A DNA stretch of 64,000 nucleotides from JASJAR01 sp039198225 (lineage in GTDB: Bacteria; Pseudomonadota; Alphaproteobacteria; Rhodobacterales; Rhodobacteraceae): contig JBCCTQ010000012.1 of assembly GCA_039198225.1 (NCBI GenBank), positions 37,246 through 101,245 on the forward strand, written 5' to 3'. The notes below the pieces were generated by a model, which searched no databases, was not told where the DNA came from, and saw only the letters and a program-made list of their open reading frames with translations. This document shows, piece after piece, positions 7,959-15,997 of the stretch. Positions within the stretch are counted from its first letter, which is position 1. Each line of letters begins with the position of its first letter. Made by a program: the position numbers and the translations under genes.

Positions 7959-10015
7959 GTGGGCACAAGGCCCACAAGGGCAGGGCGCATATCGGCCCCC
8001 AATTCTTCATAAGATAAAACCGGGTTTAGGACGCCTTTGGCCGACAACGCCGTCCGAAGAAAGCGGCGCCGTTTTACGGAGGTGACAATGCCGGGATAGT
8101 CACCGGCCTCAGCACTTTTGCCGAGCCGTTCGGCCACCGCTTGAACCAGCCGGTTGAACGTGTCGGGCGGCAAGGCGATATCAGCGGGGCCCCCGGCAGT
8201 GTCCACTTCGTGTGAGGCAAAGGTTTCTTCCCAGGCGGGATCAAGCTGTACGAGCGGCACTGTCCCATCCGTACGGCGCAGTTCCGAGACAATTTGGAAG
8301 CCGAGGCGCTGGCGCACATGTTCGCAAACCGCTTCGGGGCTTCCTTGGCTTGGCCGCGCTTCGGCTATGGCTTCAAGGATCAGGGGAAGGTTGCGGATCG
8401 ATACGCGCTCTTCGAGAAGAAGCCTCAGCACCGATACCAAGAGGTCGACCGGTACTTTCTCGGGCACCAATTCATCAATCAACTGGCGGTTGGCTTCCGC
8501 CCGCGCCGGGTTGGTGAGCGCGCCCAATTCGTCCAAAAGTCGGCGGAGGGATTTCAATCCAAAGAGCCGCCCGAAATTCTGTTTGAGGACTTCAAGAAGA
8601 TGCGTCGCCAGCACTTCGACCGGCGTCACAATGGTCGCCCCATCAAGGGCCAGCCGGTCCTCTGACCCCTTGGGCACCCAGCGGGCCGGCGCCCCATAAA
8701 CCGGTTCTTTCACGACGTCGCCCGACTGTGGCGCGTCCGGGCCTACCAAGGCTAAGACGCGCTCGGGTTCTAGCCTGTCTCGGGCCTGTTCAACCCCCTG
8801 AATTCGGATCGAATAGGTGCCGGGTGGCAAGGACGCATCGTCGGTGAGGCGGATTTCGGGGAGGATCAAGCCGAACTCCGTGGCGATGTGGCGCCGCATG
8901 TTGTCGATCCGAGCATCGAGCCCGATTCCAGGATCGAGGATCATTTCCACGAGGTCGGGCGCGAATTGGACGTGGATCTCGTCGAGATCCAAAAGATCAC
9001 CGATCGGAGCCTCGGGCGCCTGCGCCGGCCCATCTTCCTTTGGTTCCTCAGCCGGGGCAGGCTGTGTGCGGGACACCCCCCAGGCCGCAGCCCAAAGGGC
9101 GGCAGCTCCCGCTATGAACGGCAAAAACGGCATGCCGGGCACAAGTGCGAAGAGCGCCATGAGCACACCCACCGTGCCGAGAGCCGACGGAAAGCGTCCC
9201 AATTGGGAGAAAACAGCGAAATCCGTCGATCCCGTCGCACCTCCACGGGCCAAAAGGAGCGCCGAAGCAATGGAGATGATCACGGCAGGTATTTGGCTGA
9301 CGAGCCCATCTCCAACGGTGAGGATCGCATAGGTCTCAAAGGCCCGCGCGAGCGCCATGCCGTGAATAAGTGTGCCGATCACCAGCCCCATGACGAGATT
9401 GAGGAGGGTGATCAATAGCCCCGCCACCGCATCGCCTTTGACGAATTTTGATGCGCCGTCGAGGGATCCGAAAAAGGTGGTTTCGGCCTGTTCACGTTCT
9501 CGCCGAACCTTGGCTTCGGCGTGGTCTATCGCGCCGGCGGCCATATCGCTGTCGATGGCGAGCTGCTTGCCGGGCATGCCGTCCAAGGCAAATCGCGCGC
9601 CCACCTCTGCCATCCGCGCTGCCCCTTTGGTGATGACGATGAAATTGACGATCAAAAGAACGCAGAAGACCACGAGCCCGAGAAACACCGAGCCCGACAT
9701 CACAAATTGCGCGAATCCTTCGATCACGTCTCCGGCCGCGCCCGTCCCCGTATGGCCTTGGCCAATAATCAGTTTCGTGGACGAAACATTGAGGCTGAGG
9801 CGGAGCATTAGCGAAGCGAGAAGGATTGTGGGGAATGCGGAAAAATCGAGCGGGCGCTCTATAAATAAGGTGATCGTGAAAATGAGGATTGCCAAGGCAA
9901 AGGAGGCCGCGAGCCCCACATCCAGCACCCAAGCTGGCACCGGCAAGATCATCATCACAATGACCGCCATCAAGGCGAGTGCCAAAAGAATAGTTGGTTT
10001 GAAAATACCCGCCAT
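7955..10015 (-). CDS. flhA: Flagellar export gate protein FlhA
   Basis: FlhA is the large nonameric export-gate protein that receives chaperone-substrate complexes. The 686-residue protein has an N-terminal eight-helix membrane part, the conserved cytoplasmic FHIPEP-type loop region (FVMSGSVFLGLVVFCVLL, then GARFALDGMPGKQLAIDSDM) and a C-terminal cytoplasmic domain (about residues 340-686). Length is standard. It is the first of flhA-fliR-flhB and follows the lytic transglycosylase gene by 6 bp. Confidence 0.97.
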   Translation of the reverse strand: MAGIFKPTILLALALMAVIVMMILPVPAWVLDVGLAASFALAILIFTITLFIERPLDFSAFPTILLASLMLRLSLNVSSTKLIIGQGHTGTGAAGDVIEGFAQFVMSGSVFLGLVVFCVLLIVNFIVITKGAARMAEVGARFALDGMPGKQLAIDSDMAAGAIDHAEAKVRREREQAETTFFGSLDGASKFVKGDAVAGLLITLLNLVMGLVIGTLIHGMALARAFETYAILTVGDGLVSQIPAVIISIASALLLARGGATGSTDFAVFSQLGRFPSALGTVGVLMALFALVPGMPFLPFIAGAAALWAAAWGVSRTQPAPAEEPKEDGPAQAPEAPIGDLLDLDEIHVQFAPDLVEMILDPGIGLDARIDNMRRHIATEFGLILPEIRLTDDASLPPGTYSIRIQGVEQARDRLEPERVLALVGPDAPQSGDVVKEPVYGAPARWVPKGSEDRLALDGATIVTPVEVLATHLLEVLKQNFGRLFGLKSLRRLLDELGALTNPARAEANRQLIDELVPEKVPVDLLVSVLRLLLEERVSIRNLPLILEAIAEARPSQGSPEAVCEHVRQRLGFQIVSELRRTDGTVPLVQLDPAWEETFASHEVDTAGGPADIALPPDTFNRLVQAVAERLGKSAEAGDYPGIVTSVKRRRFLRTALSAKGVLNPVLSYEELGADMRPALVGLVPT

Positions 10016-10021
10016 GTCGCG

Positions 10022-10837
10022 TTAGCCCGGCTGCTCTGGTTGTATCAGGGCCTGTCCAGCCGCCGGTGTGGCGGTGAGCGGGACAAGCGAGCCAAGCGCC
10101 CGAGGCGCGCTTTGGTGGCTGAGAAGTGGGAACCTATTGGGTCGCTGTGCCGCCGCAGGTTGGTTGGGCGCGACGCCTGGGAATTCTGGCGGGGCTGGCG
10201 CGCTTTCGGCGAACTGGCGGTCGGCGCGGAGTTTTTTGCGGAGACTGTCAAAACGCGCCCGGTAGACTTTGGCGAATTTCGGGGTGCGGGAATGGTAGGC
10301 TCCGGCGACCCTGCTCCAGTCACTGAATTCCTCGAAGAGTTCGCCGAGAAATCGGGCCGCGTAGCGCCCATTTGCCAAGGGGTCGAACATCTCCTCCAAT
10401 GAGGCGAAGGCTCCGCCGTGCCAGCGGTAATTGATCTGGAAGCATCCGATATCGAAACTCCGCGCGCCCGCCCGGTGATGGCGCGCAATGAAGGTTTCGG
10501 CCGTTTTCCGATCGTCGAACCAATAGCCCTTTCCGTTGATGTTTACGGTCCATGGCCAGGGCCGGGCGCGCCCGTTCCAAGTGCGGCCGGTCTCGGTTAG
10601 CGTGATGGCGAGAAGAACGTCCGCGGGAATACCTGTATCCCGGGCTATGCGGTATGCGACCGCTTCGCAGATCGCGGCGGTCTCTTCTGGGTCGGCCAAT
10701 GCTCGGGCCGGTGTTCCTAAAACAGCAAGGGACAGGCACAGGCAGAACGACAGGATCGGCCCGGCTGCCCATCGGGCTTGGGTGTCCACTCTCAGGTGGG
10801 AGCATTTCCCCCGGTTGGTAATGTGCAATGTGAACAC
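10022..10837 (-). CDS. Secreted lytic transglycosylase, probably flagellum-dedicated (SltF-like)
   Basis: The protein has a signal peptide (hydrophobic core near residues 28-44, cleavage after ALA) followed by a soluble lytic transglycosylase domain. TLTETGRTW supplies the catalytic glutamate, FDIGCFQINYRWHGG matches the Gly-x-x-Gln motif, and VAGAYHSRTP corresponds to the AYN motif. Lytic transglycosylases cut peptidoglycan. In Rhodobacter sphaeroides SltF opens the wall for the rod because FlgJ lacks a muramidase domain, and the position between motA and flhA supports the same job here. A Pro/Ala-rich tail follows the domain. The start is uncertain: GTG at 10837, or an in-frame GTG about 17 codons later. 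Confidence 0.85.
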   Translation of the reverse strand: MFTLHITNRGKCSHLRVDTQARWAAGPILSFCLCLSLAVLGTPARALADPEETAAICEAVAYRIARDTGIPADVLLAITLTETGRTWNGRARPWPWTVNINGKGYWFDDRKTAETFIARHHRAGARSFDIGCFQINYRWHGGAFASLEEMFDPLANGRYAARFLGELFEEFSDWSRVAGAYHSRTPKFAKVYRARFDSLRKKLRADRQFAESAPAPPEFPGVAPNQPAAAQRPNRFPLLSHQSAPRALGSLVPLTATPAAGQALIQPEQPG

Positions 10838-10927
10838 GGCTTCTGCCCTCTTCCCCTTGCAATTTTTGCAAGCGTCCCACCGTGCTTACGGGAGAGGGAT
10901 TTAAGTTCCGTTTCTTTCGTCCATCAT

Positions 10928-13438
10928 TTAATTGGTTGCGGTCTCGGCGGTGGCGTCGAGCAGTCGAGCCACATCGCCGCGAAGACCAGAGGCCACTTCA
11001 ATCAGATGGCGCTTGTTGGCCAATTGGCCGGGATCGTCGCCCATGGGGGGATCTTCGATCACCTCTTCGGCGGCTTGGCCCACGGGCCCGGCCGCGTCAC
11101 GCCATTCGCCGGCCCGTAAGTAGGTCTGCTGGGATGCATCGAGGTCGCCGGCTGCTAGATAGGCCTGCGCTGCAGCCCGGAGCCGGCCGAGCTGGGCCAG
11201 CGCTTCGCCCCGGAGCCGGGCTCCCGCCGGTCCTTCAACTGCCGCAAGATGGCCGATGGCGGCCTCAGGCAAGCCGAGGGCGAGGTCGGCCCGGGCGAAA
11301 AGCACCCGATCGGCTTGGCTCAATTCAGTCACCTGGCCAAGAAGTCCTTCCGATAGGGTTGGCAAACCAAGATCGAGTAGCCGCGACGCCAGGGCCCGGC
11401 GCACCGGATCGGCGGCGTCATTCACCGGCAAGCGCGCATCGGCTTCGAGACCGTAGCGAATGACCTGGCGCGTTGACCCGCGCCTGGCAATGGCACCGTG
11501 AAGCGACAAGGTGAGCTCTAGCGCATCCTCTTCGGTCAGCGCCCCGGCAAACTGGGCCCGGGGAATTTCGTTTCGGGTCAGATCCCATTGGCCGAGGGAT
11601 ATGCGTCCATTGAGTTCGGCGATCTTGAGGTCGCGCGCCAGCGGCGTCCCGCGGTTTTCAAATGCCAAGGCGGCGGCGGATTCAACGATCCCTGGATCGA
11701 TGGTCGCGCCGCGATTGAGCCGCGTATTCAAGAGACGGACCACCGCCTTTGGTGCGTTGAGTGGGCTTCCCGCTTCAAGAGTGCGGTACCCAGCTTCTGC
11801 ACTCCCTTGCGCGCCTGTGGCCAAATCGAGATCGGCCGATGCCAAGACAAAGCTCTCGCCGTGATCTCCGGGCGCCCGGTCAACCGCGTTCCAGATTTCG
11901 CGTGCTGTGTCCGGGTCGTCGAGGCTTAGGAATCGGTCGACCAAAGTCGGCCCGAAATGGCGTCGGAGATGGAGGGGCAGATCGGAAAAGCTGAACACGA
12001 TATTGGACTTTGATATTTCTGCCTGTTTCGGGGGCGGGTTCACAGCAAGAAGCGCCCAAAGCGCTGCACGATTGGGGCAGCCGAGAAGCCGCGCGGCTGG
12101 ATCGTCCGTATCGCGTTCCTCCCCGTCCGCGACCGAGGCGAGAAATTCGAGGACGGCGCGTTCTCCGTTTTCGGGAATGTCGAAGGCTTCGAGACTGGCC
12201 CGCGCCTCGGCGCCAAAGGCCAGATAAATGTAGGACCGCGCCAAGCCCAGCGCGGCTCCCTGGTCGGGCAAATCGAACTCGCCCACGATCCGCGCCCGGG
12301 CATTGCCGAGTTCGAAAAATGGATCATCGCCGGTTCCCCAGGATCCCACATCGAGATCATAACCTGCCAGGCACCCGCTGCCGGCGGCCTGATCGCTCAA
12401 AACGCCAGCAAGGCGCGCTAAATCTCGATCGAGGCTGGTCGACACCCGGAGGCTTGAGCCTTCGTCGAGGGGCAAGGGTAAGGGCAGGCGCCGTCGATGG
12501 CCGGGCAGGGGCTCCACCGCCTCCTCGGCCCTTTCAGGCAGGTCGATCAGACCCTGTTCAGCGGCCCGTTCCAGCGCATTGGTAAGGGCCGCGCTCGCTT
12601 CGCCAATGCGGTTCAACTCGTCAAAGGGAGGGAGACCGCCCGGCAAAGGCCCTCTGCGGGCATCGGTTCGGTCTGACTGAGGTGCTGGTCGGCCGGGCGC
12701 ATTGAGCGGCAGTAAATCAAGCGCGTCTCGAAGACCGTTAAGGCCTGGATCTGCGTCGAGATTGGGCAGCGCGCCGGGTGTCGGGCGATTGAGCTGGTGG
12801 TCACGCGTTAATTCACGGGCAAACGGGTTTTGAAGTTCGGGCGACAAAGCAAGGTTTGGGGGAGGCGTCCAGTACCGATCAAATCGGTCATCGACGGCAT
12901 TCCCCGACGCAACGCTCGACTCAGCAAGGCCGGTGGGGCTTGCCGCGTCGTCGGCGTCAAGTGTTTCGCTCAATACGAGAGGTTCTGCAAAGCCTGCGCC
13001 AGTGTTGGTATTGCGCTCGCTATAGGCCGCACTTGCGGTGCGGGTGACGGGCCTCGGCGCGCCCACCACATCGATCACCAACCGGCCGCCGGGCAGCGTA
13101 TCGGCGGAAACGACGCAATTGCAATTCAAGCGGAGATCGAGCCAGCCCGGCCCGGTGTCGAGGCCCGCGATGCGTCCCCGCCCGATCCGGCGGAACACCC
13201 CGGAAGTGTCGAATTCTACACCGCGATCGATCAAGTCGATGCGCCGTGAGGTGCCGGACCCGTCGAGGCTCCATTCGGGTATCGATCCAAGATCTAGAAC
13301 CAGCCTGCTAAAGCCGGGATGTTCGCCGCTGCGCACCGTCACGACGTCGGCCATTCCCGGATGGGCAATCGCAACAAAGAGGAAGGCGAGGGGCAGGGCC
13401 GCGAACGGGCGTTTGAGGGCGCGCAACATCTTCCTCAT
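10928..13438 (-). CDS. Large periplasmic protein coupled to motA: AMIN-like N-terminus, helical-repeat C-terminus
   Basis: This 836-residue protein has a signal peptide (about residues 12-30, ending HPGMA) and an N-terminal beta-rich segment (residues 33-130, with FSRLVLDLGSIPEW and GGRLVIDVVG) resembling an AMIN peptidoglycan/pilus-type domain. A long disordered linker (about 135-330) follows, then a helical, TPR-like remainder (for example LRGEALAQLGRLRAAAQAYL and DLDASQQTYLRAGEW). Its ATG overlaps the motA stop (ATGA), so it is translated with the stator. No MotB gene is adjacent. I do not recognise a named family; a periplasmic motor, stator or wall-anchoring factor is inferred from context only. 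Confidence 0.8.
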   Translation of the reverse strand: MRKMLRALKRPFAALPLAFLFVAIAHPGMADVVTVRSGEHPGFSRLVLDLGSIPEWSLDGSGTSRRIDLIDRGVEFDTSGVFRRIGRGRIAGLDTGPGWLDLRLNCNCVVSADTLPGGRLVIDVVGAPRPVTRTASAAYSERNTNTGAGFAEPLVLSETLDADDAASPTGLAESSVASGNAVDDRFDRYWTPPPNLALSPELQNPFARELTRDHQLNRPTPGALPNLDADPGLNGLRDALDLLPLNAPGRPAPQSDRTDARRGPLPGGLPPFDELNRIGEASAALTNALERAAEQGLIDLPERAEEAVEPLPGHRRRLPLPLPLDEGSSLRVSTSLDRDLARLAGVLSDQAAGSGCLAGYDLDVGSWGTGDDPFFELGNARARIVGEFDLPDQGAALGLARSYIYLAFGAEARASLEAFDIPENGERAVLEFLASVADGEERDTDDPAARLLGCPNRAALWALLAVNPPPKQAEISKSNIVFSFSDLPLHLRRHFGPTLVDRFLSLDDPDTAREIWNAVDRAPGDHGESFVLASADLDLATGAQGSAEAGYRTLEAGSPLNAPKAVVRLLNTRLNRGATIDPGIVESAAALAFENRGTPLARDLKIAELNGRISLGQWDLTRNEIPRAQFAGALTEEDALELTLSLHGAIARRGSTRQVIRYGLEADARLPVNDAADPVRRALASRLLDLGLPTLSEGLLGQVTELSQADRVLFARADLALGLPEAAIGHLAAVEGPAGARLRGEALAQLGRLRAAAQAYLAAGDLDASQQTYLRAGEWRDAAGPVGQAAEEVIEDPPMGDDPGQLANKRHLIEVASGLRGDVARLLDATAETATN

Positions 13439-14304
13439 GCCGCATCCGACTTGGCGTTCTTCATCGCTTCCTCGAGGTCTGAAAAGCTCGGTCGCATGTG
13501 GCCGGGCGTATTTTGGCGCCCCACCTCAATGCAGATCGCCGTCGCATGGTTGTGAAGGTTGGCCACCAGCACTTCACGTATGAGCTTATAAAAATGGGCG
13601 TCTTCCTCAACGACGATCGCCACCCGGGCCGCGAAAGGGCCCACCAGCGCATAGGCCAGGAACACGCCGAGAAAGGTCCCCACCAAGGCCCCGCCGATCA
13701 ACTTGCCCAAAACCTCGGGCGGCTGGTCGATCGAGCCCATGGTTTTGATCACGCCAAGCACGGCCGCGACAATGCCGAGTGCGGGAAGACCGTCGGCGAC
13801 GGTCTGGAGCGCATGGCTCGAATGCATGGCGTGATGGTGGTTGGCCTCCATCCGCTTTTCGAGCACTTCTTCGACCTGGTGGGGATCGTTGTAATTCATC
13901 GACGCCGAGCGCAGCGTGTCGCAGATCAGGCCCACCGCTTCGCCGTCGCCGAGGATTTTCGGGTAACGGCTGAAAATGGAGGAATTTTCAGGGGCTTCGA
14001 TGTGTTCTTCGAGGCCCACAGGGTTTTGCCGAGCGAGGCGGACCAGTTCGAAGAGAAGGACCAGAAGATCACGGTAATCGTCTGGCTTCCATTTCGAGCC
14101 TTTGAAGACTTTGCCCACGTCTTTGACGGTATGTTTGGCGCCGCCGCCGTCATTGCCGATGAGGAACGCGCCGAGGGCCGCGCCGCCAATCATCATGAAC
14201 TCAAACGGTAGGGCCTTCATGATGATCCCGAATTTCCCGCCCGCCAGCAGATAGCCACCGAACACCATGACAAAGACCACGACGATCCCAATGATTCCCA
14301 GCAT
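13435..14304 (-). CDS. motA: Flagellar stator protein MotA
   Basis: MotA forms the pentameric proton-conducting stator ring with MotB. The 289-residue alphaproteobacterial-type protein has four membrane segments, the cytoplasmic loop between helices 2 and 3, and the conserved block VADGLPALGIVAAVLGVIKTMG near residues 165-185, with the proton-path proline and glycine cluster. Length matches rhizobial MotA. Its stop overlaps the next gene, the 836-residue protein, where motB would normally be expected; motB is not in the window. Confidence 0.95.
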   Translation of the reverse strand: MLGIIGIVVVFVMVFGGYLLAGGKFGIIMKALPFEFMMIGGAALGAFLIGNDGGGAKHTVKDVGKVFKGSKWKPDDYRDLLVLLFELVRLARQNPVGLEEHIEAPENSSIFSRYPKILGDGEAVGLICDTLRSASMNYNDPHQVEEVLEKRMEANHHHAMHSSHALQTVADGLPALGIVAAVLGVIKTMGSIDQPPEVLGKLIGGALVGTFLGVFLAYALVGPFAARVAIVVEEDAHFYKLIREVLVANLHNHATAICIEVGRQNTPGHMRPSFSDLEEAMKNAKSDAA

Positions 14305-14381
14305 CGCTGCTCACCCAACTCCAACGTCTCCTTTATCGGATCGACATGGCTGAAAATGATTAAGAAGCCCTCTCGCACGTC

Positions 14382-15029
14382 TCATTCCGTGGGCACCAAG
14401 GCATTCCTTCCGGCAAGGATCACGCTGATTTCATAGGCTTTGGTCGGCTCGAGCCCTGAAAGGACGGCGGCGGCGATATCGGCCCGCATCCGACCGAGAA
14501 AGCCCGCCGCGAATTCCGGTGTCATCTGGTCGAACAAAGCTGCCGCTTCTTCTGGGCCCATGTTTTCGTAGACGGATGTCAATTGAGTGAGATCGTCCTC
14601 GGCGGCCCGTTCGGCCAGGGCAATCGTGTCCCGGAGCTCGGCTTCGGCATCTTCGAGCCGGGCGATCTTTTCATCAATCCGAACTTCGATGAGGGCAAGG
14701 GCTTCGGCGCGGGTGTCAAGTTGGGCTTCCCGCTGGGCCACCCTCGCCTCACGCCCGTCAAGGGCGGCGATCACTTGATCGACATCCTGGACTTCGGCTT
14801 TTAGTGCCATTTCGGCGGGTTGCTCGGTCTCGACGGCCAAGGCCGAGCCCCATGTATCATGCAGCCGGATGGCGCCCGATCCCATCAGGAGAACTGCGAT
14901 CACGAAAAGCGATCCCCTCCCGTTCCGCGCGGGACGGCGTTTCTTCGCCTTGGGCGCGGGTGCGCTTTGCGCGTCCGCCTTTTCGTCCCCTCTCTTCTTG
15001 CGGCCCATACGCGATTTCAATCCGATCAT
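14382..15029 (-). CDS. MotE-like flagellar motor protein
   Basis: The 215-residue protein has a basic cytoplasmic N-terminus, one membrane helix (about residues 40-52), a coiled coil (about 75-145) and a C-terminal domain LTSVYENMGPEEAAALFDQM followed by GFLGRMRADIAAAVLSGL. That domain is the MgtE-N/FliG-like helical repeat of MotE. In rhizobia MotE is a periplasmic chaperone needed for MotC stability and motility. It is coupled to the upstream PflI-like gene (ATGA overlap) and lies between fliL and motA. The motor role is well supported by context; the exact partner here is unknown. Confidence 0.8.
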   Translation of the reverse strand: MIGLKSRMGRKKRGDEKADAQSAPAPKAKKRRPARNGRGSLFVIAVLLMGSGAIRLHDTWGSALAVETEQPAEMALKAEVQDVDQVIAALDGREARVAQREAQLDTRAEALALIEVRIDEKIARLEDAEAELRDTIALAERAAEDDLTQLTSVYENMGPEEAAALFDQMTPEFAAGFLGRMRADIAAAVLSGLEPTKAYEISVILAGRNALVPTE

Positions 15030-15424
15030 GGCTCGTTCCCCACTTTTGCGCGTCGGCTTTGGAACGGAACCGTTTGATCTTCCTCGCCGGTCTCGCCTTC
15101 AATGCCGGACGGGGGCCGATCCGGCGCGGGCTCGCTTGCATCTGGGAGGTCATGCATTGAGGCCACCAAAAGCTCGAGCCGCTTGGCGACCCCTTCGGCG
15201 CGTCCGGTTAATTCATTGAGGGAGCCCGAGGAATCCCCGGCGGATTTCTGGGCGGCTTCGAGGGTGCGCGTCATATCGTCGACCTGGGCCGACAGGACCG
15301 CAATCGCCCCGCCCATTCCCTTTTCGAGGTCGTTGAAACGGTTGAGCCGCCGGGCCAGCACGATGCAATAGGTGCCCGCGCCGAGGGCCCCAGCAATCAG
15401 CAGGATATCGGCGATCAGATCCAA
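15026..15424 (-). CDS. PflI/DUF6468-like membrane protein of the flagellar locus
   Basis: This 132-residue protein has one N-terminal membrane helix (about residues 3-22), a short coiled coil with repeated Leu/Ala heptads (30-90) and a polar, proline-containing tail. Small proteins of this build next to fliL occur across alphaproteobacterial flagellar loci. In Caulobacter the fliL-linked PflI influences flagellar positioning, and the match in size, topology and place suggests a relative, though I cannot confirm homology by eye. The start is an apparent TTG at 15422-15424, only 3 bases after the fliL stop. Confidence 0.6.
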   Translation of the reverse strand: MDLIADILLIAGALGAGTYCIVLARRLNRFNDLEKGMGGAIAVLSAQVDDMTRTLEAAQKSAGDSSGSLNELTGRAEGVAKRLELLVASMHDLPDASEPAPDRPPSGIEGETGEEDQTVPFQSRRAKVGNEP

Positions 15425-15427
15425 GGG

Positions 15428-15919
15428 TCAGCTCACAACGAACTCTTGGACCAGAAGGTCGTTGACGACCCCGTCGCCTGTCACGATCTGCACCCGTCGG
15501 AGCATTTGGGCACGGATCCGCACGAGGGTTGCCGGTTCGGATATGTCGTCCGTGTCGATGGCGCGCAAATAGCTATTTAAGACATCCATGATGCGCGGCA
15601 TCAGTGCTGCCACATCGCTCGCATAATCCGAGGAGACCTCCAATTCGAGGCGCATCTGAACCTGGGAGATCCGTCCACCCCGGGTGATCGAAATGACCAG
15701 GGGGTCGACCGCAACGAAGCTCGTTTTGCCCGAGACCAAGGGTGCTTTGGGCGCCGCACCGGCCTCTTTTGACCCGCCAATCAGCCCCGAGGACGCCGCG
15801 AAAAAGCCTCCCGCGCCGCCGCCGGCAGCCAGGACGAGACCGATCAGAAGGGGCATCACAATGCCCTTCTTTTTCGGTTCTCCTTCGTCCTCGACGTTCT
15901 CGTCAGCCGCGTCGGCCAT
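15428..15919 (-). CDS. fliL: Flagellar basal body-associated protein FliL
   Basis: FliL rings the stator and raises motor output. The 163-residue product has an acidic cytoplasmic N-terminus, one membrane helix (about residues 21-43, GIVMPLLIGLVLAAGGGAGG) and a stomatin-like periplasmic domain with FVAVDPLVISITRGGRISQV and the C-terminal VVNDLLVQEFVVS typical of FliL. The ATG at 15919 is preceded by an AGGAG site (revcomp of ctcct). A longer frame upstream enters the fliF promoter and is rejected. It starts the leftward fliL-pflI-motE-motA string, back to back with fliF. Confidence 0.93.
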   Translation of the reverse strand: MADAADENVEDEGEPKKKGIVMPLLIGLVLAAGGGAGGFFAASSGLIGGSKEAGAAPKAPLVSGKTSFVAVDPLVISITRGGRISQVQMRLELEVSSDYASDVAALMPRIMDVLNSYLRAIDTDDISEPATLVRIRAQMLRRVQIVTGDGVVNDLLVQEFVVS

Positions 15920-15960
15920 AGGCACTCCTTGCCAATCAAGCCCCCTATAGCCCGGCGTAA

Positions 15961-15975
15961 CTAACCGATTGTTAA
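15961..15975. promoter_or_regulatory. Candidate CtrA box between fliL and fliF
   Basis: The sequence reads CTAA, seven bases, TTAA; on the other strand TTAA, seven bases, TTAG. This is one base off the TTAA-N7-TTAA site bound by the alphaproteobacterial cell-cycle/motility regulator CtrA. It lies in the 78-bp divergent gap, 23 bp before the fliF start codon and 42 bp before the fliL start codon, so one site could serve both operons. Confidence 0.55.
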
Positions 15976-15997
15976 GCGCGAATGGCTTAGGGAGGGT

